Assembly (NCBI GenBank): GCA_036345935.2
Contig: JADWOT020000001.1
Location: forward strand, 25,763,232 to 25,827,231
Origin: Taenia hydatigena
Lineage: Eukaryota > Platyhelminthes > Cestoda > Cyclophyllidea > Taeniidae
Length of the DNA: 64,000 bases
Direction: 5' to 3'
Positions 49,501 through 62,660 of the stretch are shown here, piece by piece; within the stretch, counting starts at the first letter, position 1, and each line of letters begins with the position of its first letter. Both the position numbers and the translations under genes were made by a program. The notes under the pieces were generated by a model that saw only the letters and a program-made list of their open reading frames with translations, ran no database searches and was not told where the DNA came from.

Positions 49501-51280
49501 TCAATCCGATGGATATTTTAGGGGAACCATCCCACAAAGAACAGGCAAAAGAAGGATCTGTGGGAACGAATTAGTAGTATCACATAGTCCGCCACTTTGA
49601 TTATATTGTGCCAGGTAGATGTTACTCATTCATCGAAGTTTTGTTCATTATGCAATATTCTCGCAGTTTCGCATCGCTCAGTATGAGTTATTGACTTTTT
49701 GCTAATATCGTACACTAATTTGACGTTCTCAGTAGCAAGATTGATGCAAAAATACTTGCCTTCGCAATCAAAACGCACCAAATGCATTGTTCAAAGTCTG
49801 CTTTACTCATTGATCGGACATCGCATTATTGCAGAGGGTACTGTTGCGCGTGCGCAGCAATAAACCACGGCTACTAACTGGTATGCATTCTGACAATGCA
49901 TCCAAATGGCATGCGCGCCACAACTCGCGGTAGATTATAACGAATTAACAGTTCAGCTGCAATGTAGTTACTACTACTATCCTATTCTAGCCGTGTACCC
50001 AGAAGGTTTTGGGAAAAGTTAGATGTATAGGTTGCTCGATGACCTTAATTCCTTGAAGAGCAAGCAGATGGCTAGGAGCAGCCTTTTACTTGCGAAGGCC
50101 TAATAGACCTTACATAAATGAGGCAGACCAAGCTTTTTCAAAGAAACCTGGACGAAGTGGGCAAATGCATAGCATTCGTGAAGCAATGATAGTAGTTTTG
50201 TTTGGCACGTCATCCTATGGTTACCCTAAGCAAGAGTCCTATTTATTTGTGTGCGCAGAGGATGGTGGGTCAAACTACTTATACAACTAGGAGATCTGCA
50301 GCCAGCACACCCTCAATGACTGATGCATGGCTTCAGTGAGGCGTTTGTGCGCCTATAGAGGCACTGTGATCAAAACAACAGGTAAATCATAGAAGTACCA
50401 AGCATGTCGTCACATTCACTAGTCCGATTTAGCCAACATCACAATTTCTGTAGGAGGCTTTGGAGAAAGACAGAATGTAGTAGGCACCACAGTAGGGAGA
50501 ACGTTACCACTCACTTGAATGATGGCTCTGCTTTGTGGTGTATCTCAACTAAGGTGCCATCATACCCGAATTTCGCATTAATCCATGACAATGCGTCAAA
50601 CTGTATCAAAACATTATATTAGCTCTTTTGTCATCTAACATTTGCCAGAGAAACAGGATCTAATAAAGTCAACGCACGACTCATATTCATAACCAAATGC
50701 TGGATTCCACATTCACTACTGGCGGCAAACAGTGTTTTAAGGCAAGAGCATTGTCAGAGACGCGAAATTCACAGATGATTTGAAATAAAACTCCTTATTC
50801 ACTTCAAAACACAAAATACTGTTATTTATTGAAAGAAACAATACAAATGTTGGACTATAAAGTGTGTATGCCAAGGCTTGCAATTAAAGCCTTTAAATAT
50901 GCGATGGATTGTTTTCATACACGTAGTAAGAGCAACAGGTCGGCATAAAGTTTCTGTTATAATCTTGTTCGAAATTGTAGGCAGAACTTTGTGAAAAACA
51001 AAACTGCTCTATATTGGCAGGTGGGGGGAAATCGCTAAAGCAGTGAAGGTCGATCAATGAAATGAGCCCAGGTCCTAAACTGTGTTTTAATTGTTCACGA
51101 GCTCCTTGAAATTTATGTAACCGTAAAAATATGTGAAAATTGGAGCGCTACAAGTTTACGAATGAATGCAAATCGATAAAGCTGTGACATATTTTGCGGT
51201 AATATCTGCGCGTTTTATGGTAGCCCTACAAAACTAAGGCTTCTTTAACCTGTCTTTGCATCAAAACGAGCCTCCATTCA
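46600..51280. other. Single-copy sequence, no gene seen
   Basis: AT-rich with short frames only (for example 47061-47273, 48934-49200, 50090-50290). None has a recognisable domain or splice structure. No partner was found elsewhere in the window. Confidence 0.35.
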
Positions 51281-51284
51281 GGTG

Positions 51285-53890
51285 TAGTGCCATCTTTGTT
51301 GAGACACACGACAAAGCACAGCTATATGTCAGCTGAGTGGTGACGATCTACTTCCTCCAGTGTCTGCTTCATACTCTTCACACTAATGTCTCTAAAACCC
51401 TGTGTGATGGTGCTTAAGTTAGACTAATGAATGCGACCAGGTCATTGGAACCTGTCGGCTTTGCTTGCTATGTTGACCTTGGTGTCCTCAAAGGTGCACG
51501 GCCAACTTGCGCAGGTTATTTAGCAGTCGACAGGCGCGCGTTGCCTGCCAAACTTCTTGTCAAAGCTGTGTTATGGCACTCATTTCCCAAAATCCCTACT
51601 TTCTAAGATGTTGGCATTCTGCGAGTGCAGAGATATTTCTGCAGACCTAAATATTTTTTGCACTAAAACTGCGGTGCAGCAGATCTCCACCGGACTTCAA
51701 ACGTCTTAATAGATATATTTGTATGCCTTATCACTCTTGGTCAGTCTTCCACTCCTCTATGATTCATTTCTTCACATTCACTACTGGCTACCCATTTAGC
51801 TCCCATCAGCCGCTAATTTTTGCGATTATGTTTTTGTGTGTTTAACTCCAATCAAGCTGCACTGGAATTTATTTTACAAATTTTGAGAACAACGTTTGCA
51901 TCAGACAGTCTGCATTGTGATTTTGCTTTTGACGTACAAACCTTTAAAGTATCTCTCGTGCTGTCGTCTGATCCATCACAGTTCTGAGCTATCGGTATGA
52001 CTCAACAGATCTCTTGTCACTTGGTAGAGCATAAACATTGGCAAGGCCCTAAAGGAAACGTGACTGAGTGTCACAGACTCTATTGTGATCCGTTAACTAG
52101 GTGTTACACTTGACTAAGTGAATGGTAAGAAGCATCCATACATTCACGAATAAGTGGTTTTGATGCAATTGCCGAATTCTCATTATGATAATTATGTTAC
52201 TTGATGCGCAACCCAAAGCACGCTAGACTGCGCATGATTTGGCCATGCGGTCTTGTTGGCCTACATGCAGTTCTTATATCAAAAATATCCATTAGCATTT
52301 CGCATTAGTTTGGCGGAATCTTCTTTATACGGCGTTTAGTCTCTTTCATTTAGGTCTGCCGTTTCGTGACTTCGTTAACAAAGAATCCAAAGTCCTGAAA
52401 GAACAAAGGAACTGGTGCTAATAGATGGAAATCTAATTTACTGCTATCCTCGCAATCATGCCCTTTTCAGCTTATGCCTAACAGTACTATGCTAATGACT
52501 GGAGCTAATATTTCCGTCGCAGTATATTTTGAAGTATTTTGTGCTATTATCTGATTTATCGCAGGTTGCATCTCCGGATACACAGCAACAGCTCACCTCT
52601 TACTCTATTGAGCAAAACATCAAACAGGCTTTGACGTAAAATGCGACAATTTGCAAAGAATATCTCTCGCCTGCTAACCATCCATCGCTTTGACCAAAGA
52701 ATAAGCTTATAGTGCAGAGCAAAATATACAATCAAAATGTGCTGTATACGAGGCAGCATCTTTGACACCGCTTATGTTTCAGTCAGTGTGCACCAACATT
52801 TATGGCTTTCGCTATAAAGAAAAGTTTGCATTCCTCCTGTCCCTGTCTTCACTAGGCATCATTTATTTCCACATTACCATGGAATGGCACAGTGGCAAGC
52901 GAGCTCGGAAAGCGAGCACTTCAGCCAAGCAGACATGCATTCTATGCTAGTTTACTTGTGCGGACTGAGTAGAGGAGAATCGTGTTGAATGGAACTTGAA
53001 CATCAGTAAATGGAAATTGGGGCCAACGCAACAGGCGGACCTTCGTAATACAGTGGTAGCAGATCCAACATTGAGCATATAACCACACAAAAATTCCTTG
53101 CGTGAATGTCCAAGGTAAAAGTGGGAGCTCATTATAGCCAACAAGACTTGCAGATCCGCTTTACAATGCACAGCAAGAAGGATGTAATTTTGGATGCCAG
53201 GGTGCAAACCCGGGTCGGCCATACCAACGCATCGATCCAAAACCGGGTATGTATTGGCTCGCATGTGTAGGTCTCATGAGTTGTAGACGCAAAGCATTTC
53301 ATAGTGCACGAAGCATGAATCAAATACCTTTAAAGGCCATCCATTGAGACGGTTGAAATTGGGACAATTGCTTAGATGCAAATGCACATGATGGGCGAGG
53401 GCTTGATCTCATTCTCGTCATTTTAGTGCCGTGGCCAGTCGTCCTACAATCGTAGTCTTCCTGTTCCTACCACGCGATGAGTCGGATTCCGTGCATTCAT
53501 TTAGCATTTGAGGAACATCCCTTCATTTATTCTGTCCTACCGAGGAGACGACGTCTAAAAATCCATGCTGCTTGATGACTTTATCTCAGCCTTGCTTGTC
53601 TCAATTTACACAGCTTGTTGGTGAAAAGGCGGCCATTTGCTCAGATCATTCTCGTAAACCCAATCCGGTCGAAGTGATCAAATCGTGATGTCTGGTCCTA
53701 AAACCAACCACTTGCTGGCATTATGCAGAACATGCATCAAGTGAATGCGATGAAAGCAGCCTGCCTAGCCTTCCAGTTCCCATTAGCTTCTCTTATAAAT
53801 TTTCGTAAGCTACAATAAGTAGACAAACATGCATTGGCTCATGACAAATATGTTGATGCGTAGTTGGAATATTGACGAGTTACATTACAG
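51285..53890 (+). repeat. P repeat, copy 3
   Basis: Direct match to ~3905-6510, starting at GTAGTGCCATCTTTGTTGAG and running through the CATAAACATTGGCA, TTTGGCGGAATCTTCTT and GAAAAGGCGGCC anchors. It includes the conserved frame at 52762-52950. The first ~950 bp of copy 1 is absent. Confidence 0.8.
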
Positions 53891-54860
53891 TTACATTAAT
53901 CATGTTTGCGGAAGCCTAAAAATGAAACAAAACTGGCAGAGATGGTTCGAGCAGCTTTAGCAAATGTAGTAGATCCATGTTACTAGCGATTCGAGCAAGA
54001 TTATCCCAACTTGACTAAAGAACTAGCTCCTAAGTTTTGTTCACTCAGATTGCTTTAGTTTGCGGATGTAATGAGGGTTGTATGACTACAAGCTAGTGGT
54101 GAAGAATGATGTGTTTGAGCCATAGAGCAATGGTTGACTTTGTAGCCACAGTGATTGGCTTTATTATTCCCGCTCAATATTTGGGATTTTATCGACATCG
54201 GAATCTCACTTTGTGTATTGCAAATTGTTTCGCCCCATAACTAATGATCCTTACACAAACGAGCCAATGCGGTACTCAATTGTTCACCATTGAGTCAGTA
54301 AGGCCGTCTCTTGCAATGAGCATGGATATGTCAAATGGAATCCTTGTAGACATGCATTGCAAGGCGTATCTACAAGGTAGCTGAACCATGAGAGCTCTCA
54401 CTTCTACCTGCCTGCCTATCCGCCTGTTGTGAGGACCTCAATTTCGATTCGCAACTGCCTAAGCCCTAGTCAAATCAAATTATGTTTACTTAATCCACTG
54501 AAGTAGAAGTAAGTGTTAGGAGTAATCATTGACTTCGTCTTGATTCGTCAAAATTCTAACCCCACATCAACAAATTTTGTCATGAGTCAATTCGTGTTGG
54601 TCTACTTATCATAGCTTAAGAAAATTTGAAAGAGAAGCTAATGGAAACTGAAAGGCTAGGCAGGCTACTTTCGTCGCATCCACTTGATGCGTATTCTACA
54701 TAATGCCAGCACTGCCATTCTAAGTTGGATGTAGAGCTAGACATCACTATTTGATCACTTAGATCATATTGATGTTAGCAGAATAATCCGAACAAACGGC
54801 CGCCTTTTCACCAACAAGTTGTGTAAATTGAGACAAGCAAGGCTGAGATAGAGTCTAGTT
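53575..54860. repeat. Fold-back palindrome at the P/X junction
   Basis: 53575-53885 and 54535-54860 are reverse complements of each other (for example GCCTTGCTTGTCTCAATTTA at ~53590 and its complement at ~54835). The ~650-bp spacer matches 6540-7060 inverted. In effect the sequence runs out along P, then comes back along the P flank and P itself, and passes straight into inverted block X. Confidence 0.7.
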
Positions 54861-56306
54861 TATGGAAACATGATGCAAGAATAGGCGACATGGGTATGCC
54901 AAATGCAGTCAGCTTTGCGAACGGAACCTTTCAGCTCTGACCAAGCGGACTCTGTATTTCCAGCAAATAAAGCCTCAATTTGGAGTAGGTTAATTAACAT
55001 TACTTAAGCCTCAATAAACTCGTCAGACGGGTAGTATTATTAGTCAACAGGAACAAATATTGGGCTGATGATGGCCAGTGTTTGGCAGTGGCAAGTGCCC
55101 TTGAGGCCATTTTGAAATAATTTGCACCTGCGAGCGCAAAAGGAATAATCTTCTCAAGATGAAAAAGACTGCCTTGCAGTGACAGCGTCCCTTCTTACAA
55201 AGAAGTTCAATGTTAACCACATAGAGGCTAGGCGGGTTCTGCAGTGACATCTGAGTTGTTCAACTCCCATAATTGGTTCTGTCCCCCAAAGGCATAAAAC
55301 GCGCGTCTACCTAGTTGTTGCTTAATAAATACACTAACTTTGGAGGTGCTGATACAGGGTAAGAGATCTGTGTGTGTTGGGAAACTGAGGTGGTGGACAG
55401 CATGCGCATGTATTAAAGCGCCTGCAAAGGGCCACAATTCTCAATAAGTAGGTTTAGATGTTGGAATTTGACTGCCTCAGTATGGTTTGTAGCAACACCT
55501 TGCTGTTTCTTCACATTGTGGCTATTAGTCATGCTTCTACATCGAAGCAAGCGTGCATGGTGTTGACTTCGTGATTTGAGACCAGTGCTTCATATAGGTG
55601 GAAAAGGCTCAAGACTTTGACATACTTTTTCAGCGATTCAAGCTGTACACACAGACACATATTTCAAATGCCTTACACAATGAGCCTCATTCATTTGACT
55701 CTTAATGCTTTACTGTCCTTGATGCAATTTGACATACGAGTTAAGGTTTGAACAAGTTCAATGTGCGTATATCAGCACTGGGAAATCCTTTACCCTCTAA
55801 CGCCTTCCATGTCATATGAGTCGCTCCGGTGTAGCACTTATACGTAGTCATTTGGCAAATGCTTCAATCTTATCAGGCTATAATCTCCTTTCCTGGCATT
55901 CCCGATTGATATCCGGCGTTAGGTGTGATTTTTTAGGAACACGGCTACCTTAGAGCAACACATCTGTAGCGATGGTGGAAGTAGGAAAGGAAATTATTTG
56001 GATTACTAAGACGTGGCGCGGCAATGATGGTCAATTTTGGTCCACCGGCCCTTGATTTTGCGGAAGATATCGGTATGCGAACTTTGCCAAACGAGACCCC
56101 TTGGTGATTTGGCTGCCTACACGCTGCTAAGTTCACCTTCCTTTTACACAGTAGCCAGATATCCCAGTCATGCGTCCGTTGTTGTGTAAGAGACAAACAC
56201 GTATGCAGGTAGTAAGCCTCCTTCCCATGAGGCTGCTTACAATTGTAACCAGCCAAATTCCAGCTACTACGTGCCCACCAACTGAGGATGTGACCGTTAC
56301 CGGGAC

Positions 56307-56312
56307 TTTATT
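56307..56312 (-). terminator. Poly(A) signal of F
   Basis: AATAAA on the minus strand overlaps the stop region of F's longer tail exon (stop 56313-56311). It is homologous to the signal 64 bp beyond the stop of C. Confidence 0.45.
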
Positions 56313-57565
56313 ATTTAAGCAAAAGCAAGCGTAGGAGAAGCCCGTGCTTGTGATGATAGGGTAATTGAATATGAGATGTCACATTGTTGTTGGGCAGAAG
56401 CGAACGATGGCCGACTGGCACGCATCCTTTACCGCAGCAGCCTACAATAAGAAGAGATTATTCCGATGATGACAAGTAATGAGCCGTGATAATTTCCGCA
56501 AACAACACTTCAAAATTTTCGCACCAACTTACGCTAATTTTTCAGTGAGTTTGTTAGTCATGGAAGCGATTCCCGGTGCTAAGGATAATGCGAAATACAT
56601 GCATGTAAGTCGACTATGAGGCGCGATGCAATAAACATTACTCGTTGAGGCATAACAATAAAATTATCATCCGCTTTCATGACTTGCTACTGAATAAGCA
56701 ACAATCAAATAAAGCGTGGAGTTATGCATTAGAATTGTGTGCACAAGCTGACCTTCGGACGCTGTCGTAATAACGTCGGTGTAGGTTCTAAGGAACCTAG
56801 CTATTTTCAGCACTTTCAAAGTCATCGCGTAGGTCGAAGCAGGTCTCAGGTTTCCAAGAGTCAGGCTTCCATGTGGAAATTCTGTAGTTACTAGCTCCTC
56901 GAATTGGTAAGAGATTCCTGTCGCAGAGAGCTTAATTATGTTTGCGCACCATCTACCCAACTGGGCAACATCCCAACTTAACTCAACAAAATCAGTATCA
57001 ATTCGGCTCCAATTGAAGTAAAGCGGAAGTTTGGACATTGCAACGCTTGGATTTTTGCCACTGACGCTTTAAAAAAGCAAGAAAGACACATTGTTAAGCA
57101 AATGTACCAGCGCTTCACCTTGCCTTGGATCACAAAAATGTCCACTGTTTGCAACCGATATCATGAAATCAGTGTAAGGATGCAAACGCATTCCATCACC
57201 CAGTCTGAAGTAAGCAGTGCGTGTGCCGCATTGGGTGATAATTATCAGACCTCACTGCTGCTGGTACGTAATGTTATGTCAGAGCCACAACTTCGTGAAG
57301 ATATAGCACATATAATGGCAACTTTCAATGCATCTCGTAATGCTAGTAGGGAATGGGCTTAGGACTACGGCGAAATGAGTGAATGCTTAGAATGATGCGT
57401 GAAAATATTGAAGGAAACTCAAAAAAGAAGAAAGTTGTACTATTTACGCATGATTATCAGAGTGAAATATTTTAAAAAAAAAATACCGCTCGCTGCACCA
57501 CCACTCATAGCCCACAGGGTGGTCAACAATACCACGAGACTGAATTGAAGACCCGTCTTCAGCAT
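56311..57565 (-). pseudogene. Pseudogene F: sister of C reduced to one chimeric FnIII
   Basis: Minus-strand exons are 57565-57487 (79-nt signal exon, MLKTGLQFSLVVLLTTLWAM), about 57066-56753 (FnIII) and 56441-56311 (tail, 42 whole codons). The single FnIII begins like exon 2 of C (KLPLYFNWSRIDTDFVELSW) and ends like exon 4 (LKVLKIARFLRTYTDVITTA), so two domains have been lost or were never gained. The acceptor AG of C exon 2 is AA here, and a 2-nt deletion follows. All nearby AGs give the wrong phase, so the signal does not join the domain in frame. The tail keeps CCGKGC, reads past the stop used in C and ends in a short Leu-rich run (LLLRLLLLK), with a sequon NVT. Use of an unseen alternative acceptor would rescue it, hence moderate confidence in the pseudogene call. 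Confidence 0.62.
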
Positions 57566-57597
57566 GGTGAATGGTTTGTCCTCACAAATCATAACGC

Positions 57598-57633
57598 TTT
57601 TATAGCAATGGGCTACATTCAAATGAGCCTATG
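57598..57633 (-). promoter_or_regulatory. Core promoter of F
   Basis: On the minus strand, CATAGGCTCATTT (57633-57621) and TATAAAA (57604-57598) precede the ATG at 57565. The leader has ATTTGTGAGG. Every element is as good as in intact gene C. Confidence 0.55.
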
Positions 57634-59509
57634 GGACGCCTTGGTGCTGATTGAAAATGCACCCTTGCTGTGCCCACATTGCACAATCCGTGATGGGTTG
57701 CGCGGGCGGACTCAACTTCAACCTTCAAGCATATTATCATTGAGGTGCAAAAAGGCCCTATTTATGTCAAATGCGAATGCGCATGTTTTCTTTAAAATTC
57801 CTTACAATCGCTTATCATTCATAACGGTGGAGGGGGTTCGCTGATGGAGCTTTCAGTCTCCTTCAGCATGGCATGGATTATCGTGAGATTGTTGATACAC
57901 ACACACACGCCAAAGACCTCGGGAAGCAGCAAACATTTGTAGTCACGAATTGGTGGATCACACGACTGGATGATGCCATTTGCAGTAATAAGATCACATC
58001 TCGGAGAGCATGGCATGTAGCACTGCTTTTTTAAGCTACATATTGTCCACTCCCTTATCATACAAATTGAGCCAGTTTGGTCTGCCTTAACATGCCATCC
58101 TAGCGAGCTCATGGCAATTCTTTGAATTCATAAGCCACACAATACGCGTCTGCACGTGGCCGTTGAGTAAGTGACCAAGGAGCTGTTCCTCCTAATTAAA
58201 TTTGCACATGAAGCAATTAAATGGCTGGATTGACTAGAGACACCTTTCCTCCTCACTCACCTTGCTCTTTTAAATGGCAAAAGCTAGACATAATATTCAA
58301 AGGCTGCTCAAGCCGTGTTCCGATCTTCGAGATTTTGATTACTATAACTTTAGGTGTTATAACTTTTGGTCGAATCGCAACTACTGCATGTTGGATGCCT
58401 GTGAAACCTAGAGCCGACAAGGCACCGGGTTCCTATCACCTGCACATCCCCAAAAATTTGCATGGTCTTATATCCCTTCAAAGAAGTCCTGAACTGCTCA
58501 CTCTAATTCACATTTAATAAGGTGAAATTCTTGGCTGAACCACATAGCCAGAGGAGTAACTTTGGTTCACTGTGGCATTCTTAGAAGCTTCTCTGAACCC
58601 ACCATTTGACGCGCTTCAGCTCATTTGTCTGGGTCAATCACAACGCCTCAACTGGCACTCAATTGAGTGGGAGGTTTGTGCAAAATCTTTATGAAATTTA
58701 CATAGAATTAAGAAGTTTTGCCCTATTCACATTCATCAACTGCGTATTACCTTGTTGTTCCACCAACAATACATAAAGTATTGTATCGCTAAATAGGGTA
58801 CATTGGAATCATCTAAAAAATCGCTTTCATGTGAGTTTCGCAAGAATCTATAGAGACAAGGTGGACAACTGATCAGATGCCTGCATTTTAAGACCAGGCT
58901 TAATATTAGGAGACAAAAGATGATTCGAATAAGTGAACAAGCAATCTGTATCTCTCATTATAGCCACCTCAGGAGGATTTATTTAACTTCACTGTCGAAC
59001 ACACCGCCATTCCACTTTGCGTGTTCTTGCATACGAAAGAACATTCAATGTACAATATTCTCTTTACCACATACGATTGCTCTGCTATGCTTGAATGAGT
59101 CCGTGTTATCATAGGCTGGATAGGTCGTGCCAAACTTCCCCTTCATGCTGCGCGTGGCGGCTAGGTTGTGGATATTGGCTACTCTCACCACTGCAACCAC
59201 ATGTCAGAGAGAACGTGTGATAGTTACGATAGCGTTTCGTAGCGTTTCTAATCATTCTCTCGCTTATTGGAACTCTCAAATCTAATTTGTATCAAATCCG
59301 CCATGCTTGCGCACTGGCCAACACACTAGAATAAAGCCAGACAACACGAGTTTGGCATGTCGACTTGGTTTTCTAATGCAACGGAGGCATTATCAGGTGG
59401 TCTAAACGGCACTACTTCTTCCAAGTTATCAAGTCTCTAATTTTTACTGCGATGCCCAAAGTCGGAAGCATCAAGACTCACCTGCTTCACTACGTGTGCT
59501 CACTATGCT

Positions 59510-60000
59510 CGTCTGCAGATGTTCACTTACTTGCAACTGGCAAGGTAGTGGTAGTCTGTCATGCTGATGTGAGCAAAAACATTCGTGCAGCAAGACAACG
59601 GCATGCATCATGACTCCACCTCAGCGTGCGCTGTTCCTGAGGTAAGGAAGATGTGCCTACACCAATCCCTTACGCTGTGCACCTCCTCATAATGGCGGGG
59701 TCGTTTTCAGCACGCATTTGTATGCATTTTGAATCTAATAAACGGCGCTAAATAAATAGCATATAGCACGACGCCTTACGTCCTTTGCGACCAAACTTGC
59801 TGCTGTCTTGTCTTCAAGTCGTCCGAAACTTCACCATAGCATATTGATGTAAGCAATAATCCTTTAGACTGTGTGCGAAGTGGTGCGCGTGCTGTTTGTA
59901 GTGATGCCGAAGTCACTTTGAAGATTGCAGCTAGACTAATGAAGTTGAGACTTTGTTTTCATCGTGACGATCACAAAGTTATCTTTGACCGCTTCGCATG
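59510..60000. repeat. Rearranged relic of the foldback element
   Basis: 59515-59705 is the reverse complement of 23500-23690, as expected inside inverted block X. The next stretch, 59770-59990, matches 23240-23480 in direct orientation (GCATATTGATGTAAG, TTCATCGTGA), so the core is flipped relative to its terminal repeat. The other terminal repeat was not found. Confidence 0.5.
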
Positions 60001-60429
60001 ACGCATAGAAGTTCATGTCTTTGGCTCATCCACAACAGCCAACTTAGCACATGTTTGATTTTGGCACTGAAAGGACTCTCTTGATAAAATCACGCACACG
60101 TTTCATCATTTGCTGCTCACTTGGCCTTCCATATTAATCTATCTATCTAATTTTCTACCATCACTACATTACCAAGTTGCTTTCGCAACATTAGGTTATT
60201 GCAAATAATTGTACTTGGCTTATGTATTCCACCGTCAATGCAAATGCTTCTTGAACCTAATGACTTTGCGCAAGCGAACATTGCGTTGGCGCAAATATCC
60301 ACTTCAGCTCAATAGGCCGCCAAAGGACACGGTTATTAATGGCTCTTCAGTAAAATCTACGCAAGCGAACTGCGACTGGTTAGAAGTGGCTGGAGTCCTT
60401 CAAGAATATCTTCTCTTCCACGTCGCGCT

Positions 60430-62660
60430 AAGTAGGCTTTACTTAGTAGAGTGTTTGAAGGAGCATCAAAGCGTGCTTCCTCTATGATGCATTTCACTGC
60501 ACCCACCACTGGCAATCCATTTGCTCCCATCAGCCGCTTATTGTTGCGATTGTGTTTTCGCGTGTTTAACCCCAATCAAGCTCCACTAAAACTTATTCTA
60601 CAAGTGTTGAAAACAACATTTTCAGCAGACAGTCAGCATTGTGACCTTGCTTTCGTCGTACAAACCTTTGAAGTATCTCTCATTTTGTAGTCTGATCCAT
60701 CACAGTTCTAAGCTGTCGGTATGGCTCAACAGATCTCTTGTCACTTGGTAGAGCATAAACATTGTTAAGGCCCTAAAGAAAACGTGATTGAGTGTCAAAG
60801 ACTCTATTGTGATCCGCTATCTAGGTGTTGCATTCAACTAAGTGTATAGTGGAAAGCATCCATACTTTCACGAATAAGTGGTTTTGATGCAATTGCCAAA
60901 TTCCAATTATGATAATTATTTTAATTGATGGGCAACCCAAAGCATGTTAGATTGTGTATGAAATAGCCATATAGTCTTGTTGGTCTACGTGCTGGTCTTG
61001 TTTGAAAATATTCATTAGTATTTTGCATAAATTTGCGGAATTTTCTTGACACAGCATCTAATCTCCTTTATTTAGGTCTGCCGTTTGAGACTTCGTTGAC
61101 ATAGAATCTAAGATCCTAAAAGAACAAAGAAACTGGCGGTAATGGCTAGAAATCTGATTTGATGGTATCCTTATAATCAAGGCCTTTTCAGTTTATGCTT
61201 ACCGATGTTATGCTAATGACTAAAGCGGATATAGGTTGCTGCACTTTATTCGTCGCAGTATATTTTAAAATTTTTTTGATGCTATCATCTGATCTATCGC
61301 AGGTTGCATCTCCGTATACACAGCAACAGCTCACCTCTTACTCTTTTGAGCAGAATATTAAAAACGCTCTGACGCAAGACGAGACAATTTGCAAAGAATA
61401 TCTCTCTCCTATTAACTGTCCTTCACTTCGACCAGGTGCATGAAAATGGTCATCCTGATGTTTACAGAGAATAAGCCTTTAGTGCAAAGGAAAATATACA
61501 AATATGATGCGTTGTCCATGGAACATCAGCTGGGAAATCGCTTATGCTTCAGTCAGTGCACACCAGCATTTATGGCCTTCGCTATAAAGAAAAGTTTGCA
61601 CCCTTCCTGTCCATGTCTTTCCCGGTATTATTTATTTCCACTTCAACTCGGAAGGCGAGCTATACAGCCAAGTAAACACGCTTTCTATGTTAATTTACTT
61701 GTGTAGGCCTAGTAGAAGAGAATTGTGCTAAAGAGAATTTAAATATCAGTGAATAGAAATTAGGGCCAACGCAACAGGCAGACCTTCGTAATACAGCAGC
61801 AGCAGCAGATCCAACGTTGAGCATATGACCACACATATATCCTTGCGTGAATGTCCGAGGTAAAAGTGGGAGATCTTTATATCCAACAAGACTTGCAGAT
61901 CCGCTTTACAATGCATGGCAAGGAGGATGTAATTTCCGATGGCTAAGCGCAAACTCGGGTCGGCCATACTAACTCAGATCCAAAACCGGGTATGTTTTGG
62001 CTCGCATGTGTAAGTGTCATGAGATGTAGACGCAAAGCATTTCATAGTACAGGAAGGGTGAATCAAACAAATTTAAAATCGATCCATTGAGAGGATAAAA
62101 TCAGGACAATTACTCGGATGCAAATGCACATGATGGGTGAAGGCTTGACCTCATTCTCGTCATTTTGGTGCCGTAGCCATTCGTCCCACAATGGCAATGG
62201 ATTTTAACATCATCGTAGTCTTCCTGTTTGTACCATGCGATGAGACGAATTCTGTGCATTTATTCAGCATTGGAGGATCGTTTCTTCGTTTATTCTGCCC
62301 TACTGATAAGGCGACGCTTAAAAACTTATGGTACTTGATGACTCCATCTCAGCCTTGCTTGTCTCAATTTACACAATTTGTTGGTGAAAAGGCGGCCGTT
62401 TGCTCGGATTATTTTGGTTACATCAATACAATCCAAGTGATCAAATAGTGATGTCCAGCTCTAAAACCAACCTAGAATGGCTGTGCTGGCATTATGTAGA
62501 ACATGCATCAAGTGGACACGATGAAAGTAGCCTGCCTAGCCTTCCAGTTCCGAATTAGCTTCTCTTATAAATTTTCTTAAGCTACGATAAGTAGACAAAC
62601 ATGCATTGACTCATGATAAAATTTGTTGATGTGGTGCTGGAATACTGACGAATTAAGACG
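60430..62660 (+). repeat. P repeat, copy 4
   Basis: Same orientation as copy 1 and, through block X, the inverted partner of copy 2. It starts within the repeat (GATGCATTTCACTGCACCCA at ~60486). The frame conserved in the other copies at ~5362 is shifted here near 61560. Confidence 0.8.
61792..61809. repeat. CAG microsatellite specific to P copy 4
   Basis: Five CAG units stand where copy 1 (~5653) has GTGGCAGCAG. A local expansion in one copy. Confidence 0.7.
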
